Assembly: GCF_003201285.1 (NCBI RefSeq)
Contig: NZ_QICS01000015.1
Location: forward strand, 22,393-86,392
Reading direction: 5' to 3'
Source: Lachnotalea glycerini
Lineage (GTDB): Bacteria > Bacillota > Clostridia > Lachnospirales > Lachnospiraceae
Length of the DNA stretch: 64,000 bases
In this document: positions 36,215 to 45,750 of the stretch, one piece after another
Layout of the letters: every line of letters starts with the position of its first letter
Numbering within the stretch: the stretch's first letter is position 1
Notes under the pieces: generated by a model
What the model was told of the DNA's origin: nothing
The model's database searches: none
The model's input: only the letters and a program-made list of their open reading frames with translations
Position numbers and translations under genes: made by a program

Positions 36215-37807
36215 ATGAAAAAGGGTATTAGTAAGTTATTCATGCTATTTGTAATATTATTGTTGGGATTTTTATATTATTATATTACGATTCCCGCTAT
36301 CAATATTCATTCTAGTGGCTTTTGGTTTTTTCTAATCATTGCCATTGTTTTTATTTTTGCTATACTAACCGCCGTTCGTGTGAAATCATTTGAAGAGGCT
36401 AGGCATTCTAATATTGTTAAAATCGGTATCACTGTTATTGCAGTAACAGTAATCATATTTATTGTAGGAAGTATTCTATCTTCACCGATTGTAAATGCCA
36501 AGAAGTATCAAAAGCTTTTAACAGTTGAGGATAGAGAATTTTCGGATGATATTCAGGAAGTATCATTTAATCAAATTCCAATACTAGATAAGGATTCGGC
36601 TGAGCTTTTAGGTAATCGTAAAATGGGTAGTATGGTAGATATGGTATCTCAGTTTGAGGTAAGCAGTTTATATACACAGATTAACTATCAGGGTGTACCA
36701 ACGAGAGTGACTCCGCTTGCATATGCAAGTCCGATTAAATGGCTTACCAATCAAAAGGAAGGAATTCCGGCTTATATCACAATCAACATGACAGATCAAA
36801 ATGTGGAATTAGTGAAGTTGGATCAAGGAATCAAATATTCAGAGAGCGAGTACTTCAATCGAAATATTTACAGACATTTAAGATTCCAGTATCCGACCTA
36901 TATCTTTGATAGTTTCAATTTTGAAATTGATGATAGTGGAGTACCTTACTGGGTTTGTCCAGTCAAAGAATATACGATTGGATTGTTCGGAGGTGAAACC
37001 ATAGGAAGAGCCGTATTGTGTAATGCCATTACAGGTGAAACCGCAGACTATGATATTACAGAAGTTCCAAGCTGGGTAGACAGAGTATATTCCGCCGAGT
37101 TATTAATTGATCAGTATGATTATTACGGTAGTCTCAAACATGGATATTTTAATACCTTATTAAGTCAGAAAGATTGCTTAAAAACCACAGATGGATATAA
37201 TTATATTGCTATGGAGGATGATGTATGGGTATATACAGGAATTACCTCAGTAAGCGGTGACCAATCCAATGTAGGTTTTGTTCTAATGAACCAGAGAACA
37301 CATGAGACAAGATTTTATCATATCGAAGGAGCAGAAGAATATTCTGCAATGTCCTCCGCAGAGGGTCAGGTTCAGAACTTAAATTATCATGCCACCTTTC
37401 CATTGCTATTAAATATTGGAAATGAACCAACGTATTTTCTTGCATTAAAGGATGATGCAGGGCTTGTGAAAAAATATGCTATGGTGAATATCCGCAGATA
37501 CCAGATTGTTGCAATTGGTGATAGTGTGATTGAATGTGAGAGACAGTATATTTCACTGCTAAGTTCAAATGGTGTGACAAAGGCAGCTAGTGCGAGTCTG
37601 CAAAAGATTACAGGAACGATAACTAAAATTGCGCAGGCTGTGGTGGATGGGAATACACATTATTATATTATGTTGGATGGATCAAACGCAATATTTGATG
37701 TAGCTGTTACGGATTATATTAGTATTGTTAAATTTAACCAAGGAGATCAGATTACCTTTGAATATTCTGAAGGTAGTGATGTAAATACGGTATATTCATT
37801 GCAATAA
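36215..37807 (+). CDS. Membrane-anchored protein of unknown function with a large extracytoplasmic domain
   Basis: 530 residues that I do not recognise as a named family. Three helices are clear at about residues 8-27, 34-54 and 68-90. The remaining 440 residues are probably outside the membrane; they contain aromatic-rich blocks (PTYIFDSFNFEIDDSGVPYW, YHIEGAEEYSAMSSAEGQVQ) and a C-terminal beta-rich segment (ITGTITKIAQAV, HYYIMLDG) like an OB-type fold. The layout suggests envelope function or protein-protein contact. AAGGAGAG precedes the ATG. Single-gene transcript. Confidence 0.7.
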   Translation: MKKGISKLFMLFVILLLGFLYYYITIPAINIHSSGFWFFLIIAIVFIFAILTAVRVKSFEEARHSNIVKIGITVIAVTVIIFIVGSILSSPIVNAKKYQKLLTVEDREFSDDIQEVSFNQIPILDKDSAELLGNRKMGSMVDMVSQFEVSSLYTQINYQGVPTRVTPLAYASPIKWLTNQKEGIPAYITINMTDQNVELVKLDQGIKYSESEYFNRNIYRHLRFQYPTYIFDSFNFEIDDSGVPYWVCPVKEYTIGLFGGETIGRAVLCNAITGETADYDITEVPSWVDRVYSAELLIDQYDYYGSLKHGYFNTLLSQKDCLKTTDGYNYIAMEDDVWVYTGITSVSGDQSNVGFVLMNQRTHETRFYHIEGAEEYSAMSSAEGQVQNLNYHATFPLLLNIGNEPTYFLALKDDAGLVKKYAMVNIRRYQIVAIGDSVIECERQYISLLSSNGVTKAASASLQKITGTITKIAQAVVDGNTHYYIMLDGSNAIFDVAVTDYISIVKFNQGDQITFEYSEGSDVNTVYSLQ

Positions 37808-37895
37808 ATTGACAGCTAAGCAAACAACTTGAGATGTATGTGAGTCTGTTTACAAGACTTGTTAGTACGCTATGAAGCGTGCGAATGGAGGAAAT

Positions 37896-38786
37896 ATGAA
37901 ATTAATCACTTATCGATTAAAAGAAAATGGGAATGAAATCATTGGTATATTAAGTAAAGATGAACAAAAGATTTATCCAATCAGTCAATTTGATATTAAC
38001 TATTCATCTATGAATCAATTGATTGAAAATATATCAAGAGCAGAATTGGAATTATTAAAAAGCAAGGATCAAAAAGAGCATGATCAGCTTGTCTTTCGTG
38101 ACAATACCATAAATACGGCTCCGATTCCCTATCCTAAACAGGATATTATCTGTCTTGGAATTAATTATCTGGCTCATGCCGAGGAATCAGCCAGATTTAA
38201 ACAAGAAGCTTTTGGAGGGGAAAGACCATATGCAGTTTATTTTTCAAAAAGAGTCAATGAGGCTGTTGCAGATTGTGGAACCATTCCAAGCTACGAAGGA
38301 CTGGTGGATAGTCTTGATTATGAGGCAGAATTTGCACTTATTATCGGTAAGGATGCTAGAAATGTGTCTGAGGAGGATGCCTTTGACTATATTTTTGGCT
38401 ATACCATAATCAATGATGTAAGTGCGCGAAATTTGCAGACTGCGCATAAGCAATGGTATTTTGGAAAGAGCCTGGATGGCTTTACTCCTATGGGACCTAT
38501 TATTGTGACAAGAGATGAATTTGAAAATCCACCTCATTTGAATATTAAAAGTTATGTGAATGGGGAGCTTAGACAGGATAGCAATACAGAATTGTTGATT
38601 TTTGGAATTGCTCATGTAATTAGCGAATTATCAAAGGGTATGACGTTAAAGGCGGGTACTATAATCTCTATGGGAACGCCGGCTGGAGTGGGAATGGGTT
38701 TTACGCCTCCGCGTTTTCTTAAAAAAGGTGATGTGATAGAATGTGAAATTGAGGGTATTGGAAAGCTTACCAATACAGTAGAATAG
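37896..38786 (+). CDS. Fumarylacetoacetate hydrolase (FAH) family protein
   Basis: About 296 residues. The C-terminal FAH domain shows ICLGINYLAHAEES, DYEAEFALIIGKDARNVSEE with the acidic metal ligands, NDVSARNLQ, and GKSLDGFTPMGP. Members hydrolyse or decarboxylate beta-keto acids; in Firmicutes the true substrate is often unknown. The ATG at 37896 has GGAGG upstream; the open frame starts at 37872. Confidence 0.88.
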   Translation: MKLITYRLKENGNEIIGILSKDEQKIYPISQFDINYSSMNQLIENISRAELELLKSKDQKEHDQLVFRDNTINTAPIPYPKQDIICLGINYLAHAEESARFKQEAFGGERPYAVYFSKRVNEAVADCGTIPSYEGLVDSLDYEAEFALIIGKDARNVSEEDAFDYIFGYTIINDVSARNLQTAHKQWYFGKSLDGFTPMGPIIVTRDEFENPPHLNIKSYVNGELRQDSNTELLIFGIAHVISELSKGMTLKAGTIISMGTPAGVGMGFTPPRFLKKGDVIECEIEGIGKLTNTVE

Positions 38787-38826
38787 GGTAAAAACTACTT
38801 ACAGCTTATGTAATCCTTAATAAAAC

Positions 38827-38870
38827 AACAGCTTCAAAATGCGAAATATGGCATTTTGAAGCTGTTTTAT
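38827..38870 (+). terminator. Strong terminator after the FAH-family gene
   Basis: A perfect 16-base stem (38827-38842 with 38851-38866; core CTTCAAAATGC/GCATTTTGAAG) with an 8-base loop, followed by TTAT. The dispersed repeat begins at its end. Confidence 0.8.
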
Positions 38871-38940
38871 TTCATAGGAAAGACCTTGATATGGTAACGT
38901 AAAAAAGTTTGATTCCTATGAAATAAAAACACAATGCGCA
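38871..38940. repeat. Dispersed hairpin repeat, copy 2
   Basis: Matches 4553-4620. Its arms TTCATAGGAA (38871-38880) and TTCCTATGAA (38913-38922) are perfect complements. The conserved tail runs to ATGCGCA. It is immediately followed by two more hairpins (38941-39031). Confidence 0.85.
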
Positions 38941-39031
38941 CGAATGCAAGTGGAAAATGTCATTGCGTGAAAGCATTCGGCGCGTCAAAGCGGTCAAGTC
39001 CCTCGTGAGGGATTAGGGAGTTGACCGCTTT
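38941..39031. repeat. Two-hairpin extension next to repeat copy 2
   Basis: CGAATGC (38941) pairs with GCATTCG (38973-38979). Then AAAGCGGTCAA (38987) pairs with TTGACCGCTTT (39021-39031), with a nested TCCCT/AGGGA stem. No T-run follows on either strand. It may be part of a composite mobile or processing element, or a weak terminator for the pot operon. Confidence 0.6.
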
Positions 39032-39077
39032 GTTCCGATATAATAGAAATTCGCTATAATAGGCAACTTCTTCTTTA

Positions 39078-40139
39078 TTAATTAGATTTTACCTCATTCC
39101 ATAGTGTTGAATAAAGCTCATCATTGTCGGCACCCAAATATTTAAAAGTTTCACAATTCTTTAAGGTATCGGCATCAGGGAAAAGTGCAATACTGTTTTT
39201 TAACGCATCATCCTCGATTAATTCTCTTGCAGCTTTGTTTGGCGTTGAGTAGGTAATGTATTCAAAGTTTTTCAAAGCGATGTCAGCGCGGCATAAGAAA
39301 TTAATAAAAGCTTCTGCGTTTTCTTTATGCTCTGCATTCTTAGGAATTACCCAGGAATCAATCCATACATTAGTGCCTTCCTTAGGAACGACATAGACCA
39401 AATCTGAATTTTCTTTTTGTGTGTAGTTGGCTTCACCGGAGTAAATAACACCTAAAGCGGCTTCATTACCAATCATTTTGTCTCGAACCTGATCAATTAC
39501 ATAGGCTTGAACCAAAGGTTTTTGCTGAATTAAAAGATCTTTTGCTTCATTTAATTCCAATTCATCAGTGGAATTAAGTGAATAGCCCAAGGATTTTAAT
39601 GCAACTGCAAAAGCATCACGTACACTGTCTTGCATTAAAATATTGTCCTTATATTTCTCATCCCAAAGTACTGACCAACTGTCAATTGGTTCATCCACCA
39701 TTGTTTTATTGTAGAGAATGCCAACTGTTCCCCAACAATATGGGACACTGTATTTATTCTCAGGATCAAATTGCTTAGATTGTTCTAAATAGGTTTCATC
39801 AATATTAGCAATATTAGGTATATTATCATAATTAAGCTCTGCTAACAAATCTTCCTGAATCATATGTTCGATCATGTAATCGGAAGGGCATACGACATCA
39901 TAGGATACGCCACCCGATGCAACCTTTGGATACATAATTTCATTTGTTTCAAATTCATCGTAAACGACTTCTATTCCAGTTTCTTCTGTAAACATATCAA
40001 TAACCTCAGGGTCAATGTATTCTCCCCAGTTATATACATATACTTTTTCTGCATCAGATACAGAATTCTTGCCTGCACAGCCTGCTAATGAACTTACGAT
40101 AATCGCTGTAGCAGTGAATAAAACAATTAATTTTTTCAT
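39078..40139 (-). CDS. potD: Spermidine/putrescine ABC transporter substrate-binding protein
   Basis: A 353-residue lipoprotein (lipobox LAGC) of the PotD family. VYVYNWGEYIDPEVIDMF and EVVYDEFETNEIMYPKV are hallmark PotD segments. It binds polyamines outside the cell. It is the last gene of potABCD on the minus strand, 17 bases after potC. Confidence 0.93.
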   Translation of the reverse strand: MKKLIVLFTATAIIVSSLAGCAGKNSVSDAEKVYVYNWGEYIDPEVIDMFTEETGIEVVYDEFETNEIMYPKVASGGVSYDVVCPSDYMIEHMIQEDLLAELNYDNIPNIANIDETYLEQSKQFDPENKYSVPYCWGTVGILYNKTMVDEPIDSWSVLWDEKYKDNILMQDSVRDAFAVALKSLGYSLNSTDELELNEAKDLLIQQKPLVQAYVIDQVRDKMIGNEAALGVIYSGEANYTQKENSDLVYVVPKEGTNVWIDSWVIPKNAEHKENAEAFINFLCRADIALKNFEYITYSTPNKAARELIEDDALKNSIALFPDADTLKNCETFKYLGADNDELYSTLWNEVKSN

Positions 40140-40156
40140 TGCACAATCCTCCTCAA

Positions 40157-40933
40157 TTAATTTTCCTTTCGCTGTTTTGGAGCTTTATTAACAGCAATTA
40201 ATAAAATTAGCACAGATACAAAGAGAAGAGTAGAAAGAGCATACATTTCAGGTTTAATGCCTTTTCTAACCTCTGCATAGATTTTGGTTGATAAGGTATC
40301 TATGCCTGAACCCTTTGTAAAGTGAGTAATAATAAAGTCATCTAATGACATTGTAAATGACAACAAAAAGCCTGATAAGATTCCCGGAAGGATATCTGGA
40401 ATGATCACCTTGAAAAAAGCATATATAGGTGATGCTCCAAGATCCAGCGCAGCATCGTATATATTTGAATCGATTTGTCGAAGCTTTGGCATAACACTTA
40501 AAATAACATAAGGAATATTAAAGGTTATGTGAGCCAAAAGAATCGTTGCAAATCCAAATTTTACTCCAAAGGCAATAAAAAGCAGCATCAAGGATATTCC
40601 TGTTACAATATCAGCATTTAACATAGGTATGTTTGTAATACTCATAAAAATGGTTTTAAAATGTCTGCTCATTGAAGCGATTCCAATGGAAGCTGCAGTT
40701 CCAACAAACGTAGCAATCAAAGCCGAAATCAATGCAATTGTTATCGTGTTATAGAGTGCATCCATGATAGCTTCATTTTGAAAAAGCGAAGAGTACCATT
40801 TTAAGGTAAAGCCTCCCCATTTTGCACGGGTCTTTGAAGCGTTGAAAGAGAGTACAATTAAAGTTACAATGGGAGCATATAATAATATAAAAATCATGGC
40901 AAGATAAAATTTGCAAAAAAATTTTTTCATCAT
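40157..40933 (-). CDS. potC: Spermidine/putrescine ABC transporter permease PotC
   Basis: A 258-residue permease with about six helices. YDAALDLGASPIYAFFKVII is the EAA-type loop and SFTMSLDDFIITHF is typical of PotC. The start overlaps the potB stop by four bases (ATGA), so translation is coupled. Confidence 0.93.
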   Translation of the reverse strand: MMKKFFCKFYLAMIFILLYAPIVTLIVLSFNASKTRAKWGGFTLKWYSSLFQNEAIMDALYNTITIALISALIATFVGTAASIGIASMSRHFKTIFMSITNIPMLNADIVTGISLMLLFIAFGVKFGFATILLAHITFNIPYVILSVMPKLRQIDSNIYDAALDLGASPIYAFFKVIIPDILPGILSGFLLSFTMSLDDFIITHFTKGSGIDTLSTKIYAEVRKGIKPEMYALSTLLFVSVLILLIAVNKAPKQRKEN

Positions 40934-41739
40934 ATTAGACCCTCCCCATCCTTATCATATTTAGACAAAATTGCCATACTTACAAGAATAAATATCATTA
41001 AAACTAAAGATAGTCCAGAACCTACATTCCAATTATTCGCCTGAGTAAATTTTTGTTCAATTACGTTTCCAATTAACAATATTTTGCTTCCTCCCAATAA
41101 GTCAGAAATGACAAAGGTAGTCAGGGATGGAACAAATACCATAGTAATTCCACTTATGACACCTGGCCAGCTTAAGGGAAGAATTACTTTACAAAAGGTC
41201 TGAAGACCGTTTGCCCCTAAATCTCTTGCGGCATTGATTACATTAGGATCAATTTTAATCAGAATGTTATAAATTGGAAGTACCATAAATGGAAGAAAAT
41301 TGTATACCATTCCAAGCACAATCGCATAAGGTGTGTTAATTATATTCAAGGAAGGTAAATGAAAAAAAGCAAGGGCATTGTTGATGACACCCGTTTTCTC
41401 TAGAAGAGTCTGCCATGCAAGCGTTCTAAGTAAAAAATTCATCCACATTGGTAAAATAAATATTAAAACCACAAAGCTGTTTTGGTTTACGTTTAGGTTG
41501 TTTAATATCATAGCCAATGGATAGGCTAGTAATAAGCATATCAACGTACTAATGAGGGACAGTAAAAGAGAAAGCAACAATGCTTTGACATTAATACTCG
41601 TTGATATCTCCAAAATATTACTAAATGTAAAGCCACCTGATTTGTCGGTAAGACCATAATAAAATATCATAATCAGCGGGATGATAATAAAGGATACAGC
41701 CCAAAGCAGGTAAGGAGCAGAAAGTAATTTTTTATTCAT
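40930..41739 (-). CDS. potB: Spermidine/putrescine ABC transporter permease PotB
   Basis: A 269-residue permease with about six helices. [20 protein letters not shown] is the ATPase-docking loop; [17 protein letters not shown] is a PotB-type segment. It overlaps potA by eight bases and potC by four bases. Confidence 0.92.
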   Translation of the reverse strand: MNKKLLSAPYLLWAVSFIIIPLIMIFYYGLTDKSGGFTFSNILEISTSINVKALLLSLLLSLISTLICLLLAYPLAMILNNLNVNQNSFVVLIFILPMWMNFLLRTLAWQTLLEKTGVINNALAFFHLPSLNIINTPYAIVLGMVYNFLPFMVLPIYNILIKIDPNVINAARDLGANGLQTFCKVILPLSWPGVISGITMVFVPSLTTFVISDLLGGSKILLIGNVIEQKFTQANNWNVGSGLSLVLMIFILVSMAILSKYDKDGEGLI

Positions 41740-42805
41740 TAACTATCACCGCCTCCTCATCTTCAGAGGCAGGCTTATTCATAATCTGAATATCAAAGGG
41801 GTCAACATGAATGCCTACTTTAGTTCCAACTGGGAATAAATCAGTACTGTGAACAAGCCATTCATGACCATTTGCCATAACCTCCATTTCATAGTGCACT
41901 CCCTTAAAGATTAAGTGAGTGACAACGCCTTCGATTGTACCATCCTCAGGCTTAACAAGGTCGATATCCTCCGGACGAATTACAACATCAACGGGCGTGT
42001 TTTTTCCAAAACCGATATCAACACAGGTAAAATTAGTACCAAGTACACGAACTAATTTATCCTCAAGCATAATAGCAGGAAGAATATTACTCTCTCCGAT
42101 AAAGTCTGCTACAAAGGCATTTTGAGGCTCATTGTAGATATCCTCAGGGGTTCCGATTTGCTGAATGTAGCCTTGATTCATTACTACAATTGTATCGGAC
42201 ATTGTTAAGGCCTCTTCCTGGTCGTGAGTTACATAGATAAAGGTTATACCTAGCTCATTTTTCAAACGAATCAGTTCATATTGCATATCTTGTCTAAGCT
42301 TTAAATCAAGAGCACCTAAAGGCTCGTCAAGCAGTAAAACCTTTGGTTCATTTACAATAGCGCGGGCAATCGCAATTCGCTGTTGTTGACCACCGCTAAG
42401 AGAATTTGGCATACGATTCTCGTAACCATCCAGATTGACAAGCTTAAGTGCATATTTTATTTTATCATTTATGTAAGGCTTTGATTTTCCTTTTATTTTC
42501 AAACCAAATGCAATATTTTCAGCTATTGTCATATGAGTGAAAAGGGCATATTTTTGAAATACCGTATTTAGGGGTCTTTTGTTTGGAGGCATGTTTGTGA
42601 TATCATTACCGCCAAATATAACCTGACCTTTATCAGGCTGCTGAAAGCCTCCTAAAATTCCAAGTGTAGTAGATTTCCCGCAACCACTGGGTCCTAAAAG
42701 AGTAACAAACTCATTTTCTTTTACAGATAAATTAAGTTCATCCAATACAATATGGTTATCAAATGTTTTTGTTACATTAATTAAGTTAATTAAATTGTTG
42801 CTCAC
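41732..42805 (-). CDS. potA: Spermidine/putrescine ABC transporter ATP-binding protein PotA
   Basis: A 357-residue ATPase. Walker A is [12 protein letters not shown], signature [15 protein letters not shown], Walker [16 protein letters not shown]. The C-terminal 110 residues form the TOBE domain ([13 protein letters not shown]). The start is GTG with GGAG about 10 bases upstream. It is first in potABCD and 20 bases from its probable regulator. Confidence 0.94.
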   Translation of the reverse strand: MSNNLINLINVTKTFDNHIVLDELNLSVKENEFVTLLGPSGCGKSTTLGILGGFQQPDKGQVIFGGNDITNMPPNKRPLNTVFQKYALFTHMTIAENIAFGLKIKGKSKPYINDKIKYALKLVNLDGYENRMPNSLSGGQQQRIAIARAIVNEPKVLLLDEPLGALDLKLRQDMQYELIRLKNELGITFIYVTHDQEEALTMSDTIVVMNQGYIQQIGTPEDIYNEPQNAFVADFIGESNILPAIMLEDKLVRVLGTNFTCVDIGFGKNTPVDVVIRPEDIDLVKPEDGTIEGVVTHLIFKGVHYEMEVMANGHEWLVHSTDLFPVGTKVGIHVDPFDIQIMNKPASEDEEAVIVNE

Positions 42806-42824
42806 TTTTCACGTCTCCTATGTT

Positions 42825-43364
42825 CTAAAAATTTGGCGGAGTACTTACCCATATGAGAGTAGCACCTGTTTTGGGATTGGCTGCGATATGATGCTTCGCA
42901 TGCGGGGTAAAGTAAAACGATTCCCCTTTTTTGGCTTTGTAAATTTTCTTTCCTATATTAATTGTTATACTACCCTGAAGAACATAACCAAACTCCTCAC
43001 CCTCATGAGGATTATCGGGATAAGTAGACCCTCCTGGCTCTAGTGTAAGCCGAATAGGCTCCATTATATTTTTCTGCGCATTAGGTATAATCCATTCGAT
43101 TTTATTATTAAGCTCAGAATCTATTTTTTCAAAATAATCAGATTGCTTAAAAACGATTTGTTCATCTGCAGTGTCATTAAAAAAATCCTTTAAATCAGTT
43201 CCAAGACATTGCAAAATATCTACGAGTGTAGCTATAGAAGGTGAGGTCAAGTCACGCTCGATTTGCGAAATAAACCCTTTGGAAAGTTCAGCACGGTCGG
43301 CCAGTTCTTCTTGAGTAAGATTCTTTAATACTCTAAGTTCTTTTAACTTACTTCCTATTTGCAT
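42825..43364 (-). CDS. XRE-family regulator with cupin domain, probable regulator of potABCD
   Basis: About 179 residues. The N-terminal helix-turn-helix reads NLTQEELADRAELSKGFISQ and the C-terminal cupin includes PHEGEEFGYVLQGSI. This architecture (PuuR-like) is common for polyamine regulators and is usually found with potABCD in Firmicutes. The ATG at 43364 has AAAGGA at good spacing; the upstream ATG at 43382 has its AGGAG too close. It is first in the pot transcript, so it probably controls its own operon in response to polyamine. Confidence 0.88.
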   Translation of the reverse strand: MQIGSKLKELRVLKNLTQEELADRAELSKGFISQIERDLTSPSIATLVDILQCLGTDLKDFFNDTADEQIVFKQSDYFEKIDSELNNKIEWIIPNAQKNIMEPIRLTLEPGGSTYPDNPHEGEEFGYVLQGSITINIGKKIYKAKKGESFYFTPHAKHHIAANPKTGATLIWVSTPPNF

Positions 43365-43401
43365 ATACAAATTTCCTTTCATACTCCTAATATAGTCCGA
43401 A

Positions 43402-43432
43402 AATAGTAAAACTATACTTAAAGTTTACTATT
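43402..43432. promoter_or_regulatory. Inverted repeat upstream of the XRE-cupin/pot operon
   Basis: AATAGTAAA (43402-43410) and TTTACTATT (43424-43432) are perfect 9-base arms. They overlap a plausible minus-strand TATAGT, so the site may be the autoregulatory operator. The rest of the intergenic region to 43725 is AT-rich with no recognised feature. Confidence 0.5.
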
Positions 43433-43725
43433 CCTAAACTACACACTAGATATATTATACTCATAAAATTTCAGGTGTCAACTAGCAGATTAAAAAAATA
43501 TTGACGAATTTTAAGACATATTTTGTTAGAGCTTTTAAGAAGTGAAAAATGTCGAATATAGGAAGAAATTTTTGAAGAAAAATAATAACTCTAATCCACA
43601 AGGATTAAAGAGATAAAAATAGTTATACTATTAACAAATGGATAAAAATATGTTAAGATATCGTTAGATTAATAGATTCATTAATTTTTATTATATGATT
43701 AATCACGTATTATGGAGGATGTTAC

Positions 43726-44787
43726 ATGAAGAGAGAAAAGTACGTTGCATATGTTGGTACATATACGCATGGAAGCAGTTTAGGAATTCATATTTATGAT
43801 TTGGATGTTGAAGCCGGAAGTATGAAAGAAAGATGTGTTGAAAAAATTAACAACCCATCTGATATGGTATTTTCAAAGAATGGAAAATTTTTATATTCCA
43901 TAGCAGACGAAGGAGTGAAATCTTTTGAAATATTGCCAGATGGAAATTTAAAACCGATTAATATAGCTTCAATAGAAGGGATGAGAGGGTGCTATCTTGA
44001 AACAGACTCACTGGATAAATATTTATTTGTTGCAGGATATCATGATGGTAAAGTAACCGTACTTGATTTAGCAGAGGATGGAAGCGTCGGGAAAATACGT
44101 GATGGTGTGTTTCACAAGGGACTTGGAAGTGTTGCTGAGCGAAATTTCAGACCACATGTCAGTTGCGTAACCTTAACGCCGGACGAGAGGTTTCTGTGTG
44201 CAGTTGATTTAGGTGTGGATCATGTTAAAATTTATCAATTTAACAAAGATAATGGCAAAATTAAGCTGGTGGACTTTTTAAGATGTGAGATAGAATCAGC
44301 ACCAAGAACATTAGTTTTTAGCAAAGATGGAAAATACGCATATTTGATTTGTGAGTTAAAAAATTATATTAATGTTTATACTTATACCAGTTCTAAAACG
44401 GAAAAAACTCCTAAATTTGAATTGATTCAAACGATACCTACGGCAGATGCTCATTGCGATGATGGCTGTGCAGCGGCGGCAATTAAATTCTCGCCGGATA
44501 ACAATTATGTATTTTGTTCAAATGCAGGTGATGACAGTGTGGGAATATTTAGAATCAATCATGAAACAGGAATACTCGATAAATTGAATATTTTACCTGT
44601 CAGCGGTGAATATCCAAAGGATATTGAGTTTTTCCCAGATGGAAAGCATTTAATGTCTTTAAATCATGAGTCGAATACTATTACTATTTTTTCGGTAGAT
44701 TATCAAAAGGGTGTACTGGTTATGAAAGGAAAGCCAATTCAAATTGATACACCAAACTGTGTATTAGTGACTAAGATTTTAGAATAA
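43726..44787 (+). CDS. Lactonase-family beta-propeller protein (6-phosphogluconolactonase-like)
   Basis: 353 residues of the YbhE/Pgl type seven-bladed propeller. The N-terminus YVAYVGTYTHGSSLGIHIYD and repeated blade motifs (MVFSKNGKFLYSIADEG, FSPDNNYVFCSNAGDDSVGI, FFPDGKHLMSLNHESNTI) are typical. It would hydrolyse 6-phosphogluconolactone or another sugar lactone. GGAGG precedes the ATG. No pentose phosphate genes are adjacent, so the substrate is not certain. Confidence 0.85.
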   Translation: MKREKYVAYVGTYTHGSSLGIHIYDLDVEAGSMKERCVEKINNPSDMVFSKNGKFLYSIADEGVKSFEILPDGNLKPINIASIEGMRGCYLETDSLDKYLFVAGYHDGKVTVLDLAEDGSVGKIRDGVFHKGLGSVAERNFRPHVSCVTLTPDERFLCAVDLGVDHVKIYQFNKDNGKIKLVDFLRCEIESAPRTLVFSKDGKYAYLICELKNYINVYTYTSSKTEKTPKFELIQTIPTADAHCDDGCAAAAIKFSPDNNYVFCSNAGDDSVGIFRINHETGILDKLNILPVSGEYPKDIEFFPDGKHLMSLNHESNTITIFSVDYQKGVLVMKGKPIQIDTPNCVLVTKILE

Positions 44788-44792
44788 AGAAA

Positions 44793-44838
44793 AGGAGCAT
44801 GCAAGGGTTAATGACACATTGCATGGCTCCTTTTTTTG
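44793..44838 (+). terminator. Terminator after the lactonase-like gene
   Basis: AAGGAGCATGCAA and TTGCATGGCTCCTT form the stem, followed by TTTTT. The next 200 bases before the NifU-like ATG contain no clear feature that I can name. Confidence 0.8.
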
Positions 44839-45038
44839 TTACTATATGTTGATAGGGAGGGAATATTGAAAAAAAATATCAAAAACGACTAGACTAATTC
44901 TATAATCTATGAGAGAATATTTTAAGGTGCGGTGTTAAATAAATATCAAAGTTAATGTCACACATTTAAGGTTGAAAAGTCCCTTCTATGAAGGCAACAG
45001 GGTCAACAAATGATTACATATTTGAAAGGAGTCTTATA

Positions 45039-45731
45039 ATGATTTATTCACATGAAGTAGAAAAAATGTGTCCGGTAGCGCAGGGTGTTAATCATGGTGC
45101 TGCTCCAATTCCAGAAGAAGCAAAATGGGTAAAAGCCAAAGAAGTAACTGATATATCAGGGTTAACACATGGTATAGGCTGGTGTGCTCCACAGCAGGGA
45201 GCATGCAAATTAACTCTTAATGTAAAAGAAGGTATTATTCAGGAAGCATTGGTTGAGACAATTGGATGTTCAGGTATGACACATTCAGCTGCCATGGCTT
45301 CTGAAATTTTGCCAGGAAGAACAATACTTGAAGCTTTAAATACTGACTTAGTATGTGATGCTATTAATACAGCAATGAGAGAACTGTTTTTACAGATTGT
45401 ATACGGAAGAACACAGTCAGCTTTTTCAGAAGATGGACTTCCAATCGGTGCTGGTCTTGAAGATTTAGGAAAAGGTCTTAGATCACAGGTTGGTACAATG
45501 TACGGAACTCTTAAAAAAGGTCCTCGTTATCTTGAAATGGCAGAAGGCTATGTAACAGGTATTGCACTTGATGAAGAAGATCAAATCATTGGATACCAGT
45601 TTGTAAGTCTTGGAAAAATGACTGACTTTATCAAAAAAGGCGATGATCCAAATACTGCTTACGAAAAAGCGAAAGGCCAGTATGGACGCGTAGCTGATGC
45701 AATTAAGATTATAGATCCAAGAGAAGAATAA
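45039..45731 (+). CDS. Iron-sulfur cluster assembly scaffold protein (NifU-like)
   Basis: About 230 residues related to the NifU/IscU scaffold group. Cys-containing motifs GWCAPQQGACKL and TIGCSGMTHSAAMASE resemble scaffold ligand positions, and residues about 80-140 follow the IscU-like helix-loop pattern. The ATG at 45039 has AAAGGAG upstream; an extension from 44988 is open but unsupported. It is followed 19 bases later by a GGGtGRT protein, its usual partner. No cysteine desulfurase is adjacent, so the pair probably has a special role. Confidence 0.8.
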   Translation: MIYSHEVEKMCPVAQGVNHGAAPIPEEAKWVKAKEVTDISGLTHGIGWCAPQQGACKLTLNVKEGIIQEALVETIGCSGMTHSAAMASEILPGRTILEALNTDLVCDAINTAMRELFLQIVYGRTQSAFSEDGLPIGAGLEDLGKGLRSQVGTMYGTLKKGPRYLEMAEGYVTGIALDEEDQIIGYQFVSLGKMTDFIKKGDDPNTAYEKAKGQYGRVADAIKIIDPREE

Positions 45732-45750
45732 TAGAAGGAGGAAATAAAAA

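Noticed and set aside
38941..39031. Clear terminator of the pot operon
   Set aside because: The hairpin is strong but no T-run follows on either strand, so it is listed as a repeat-associated structure instead.
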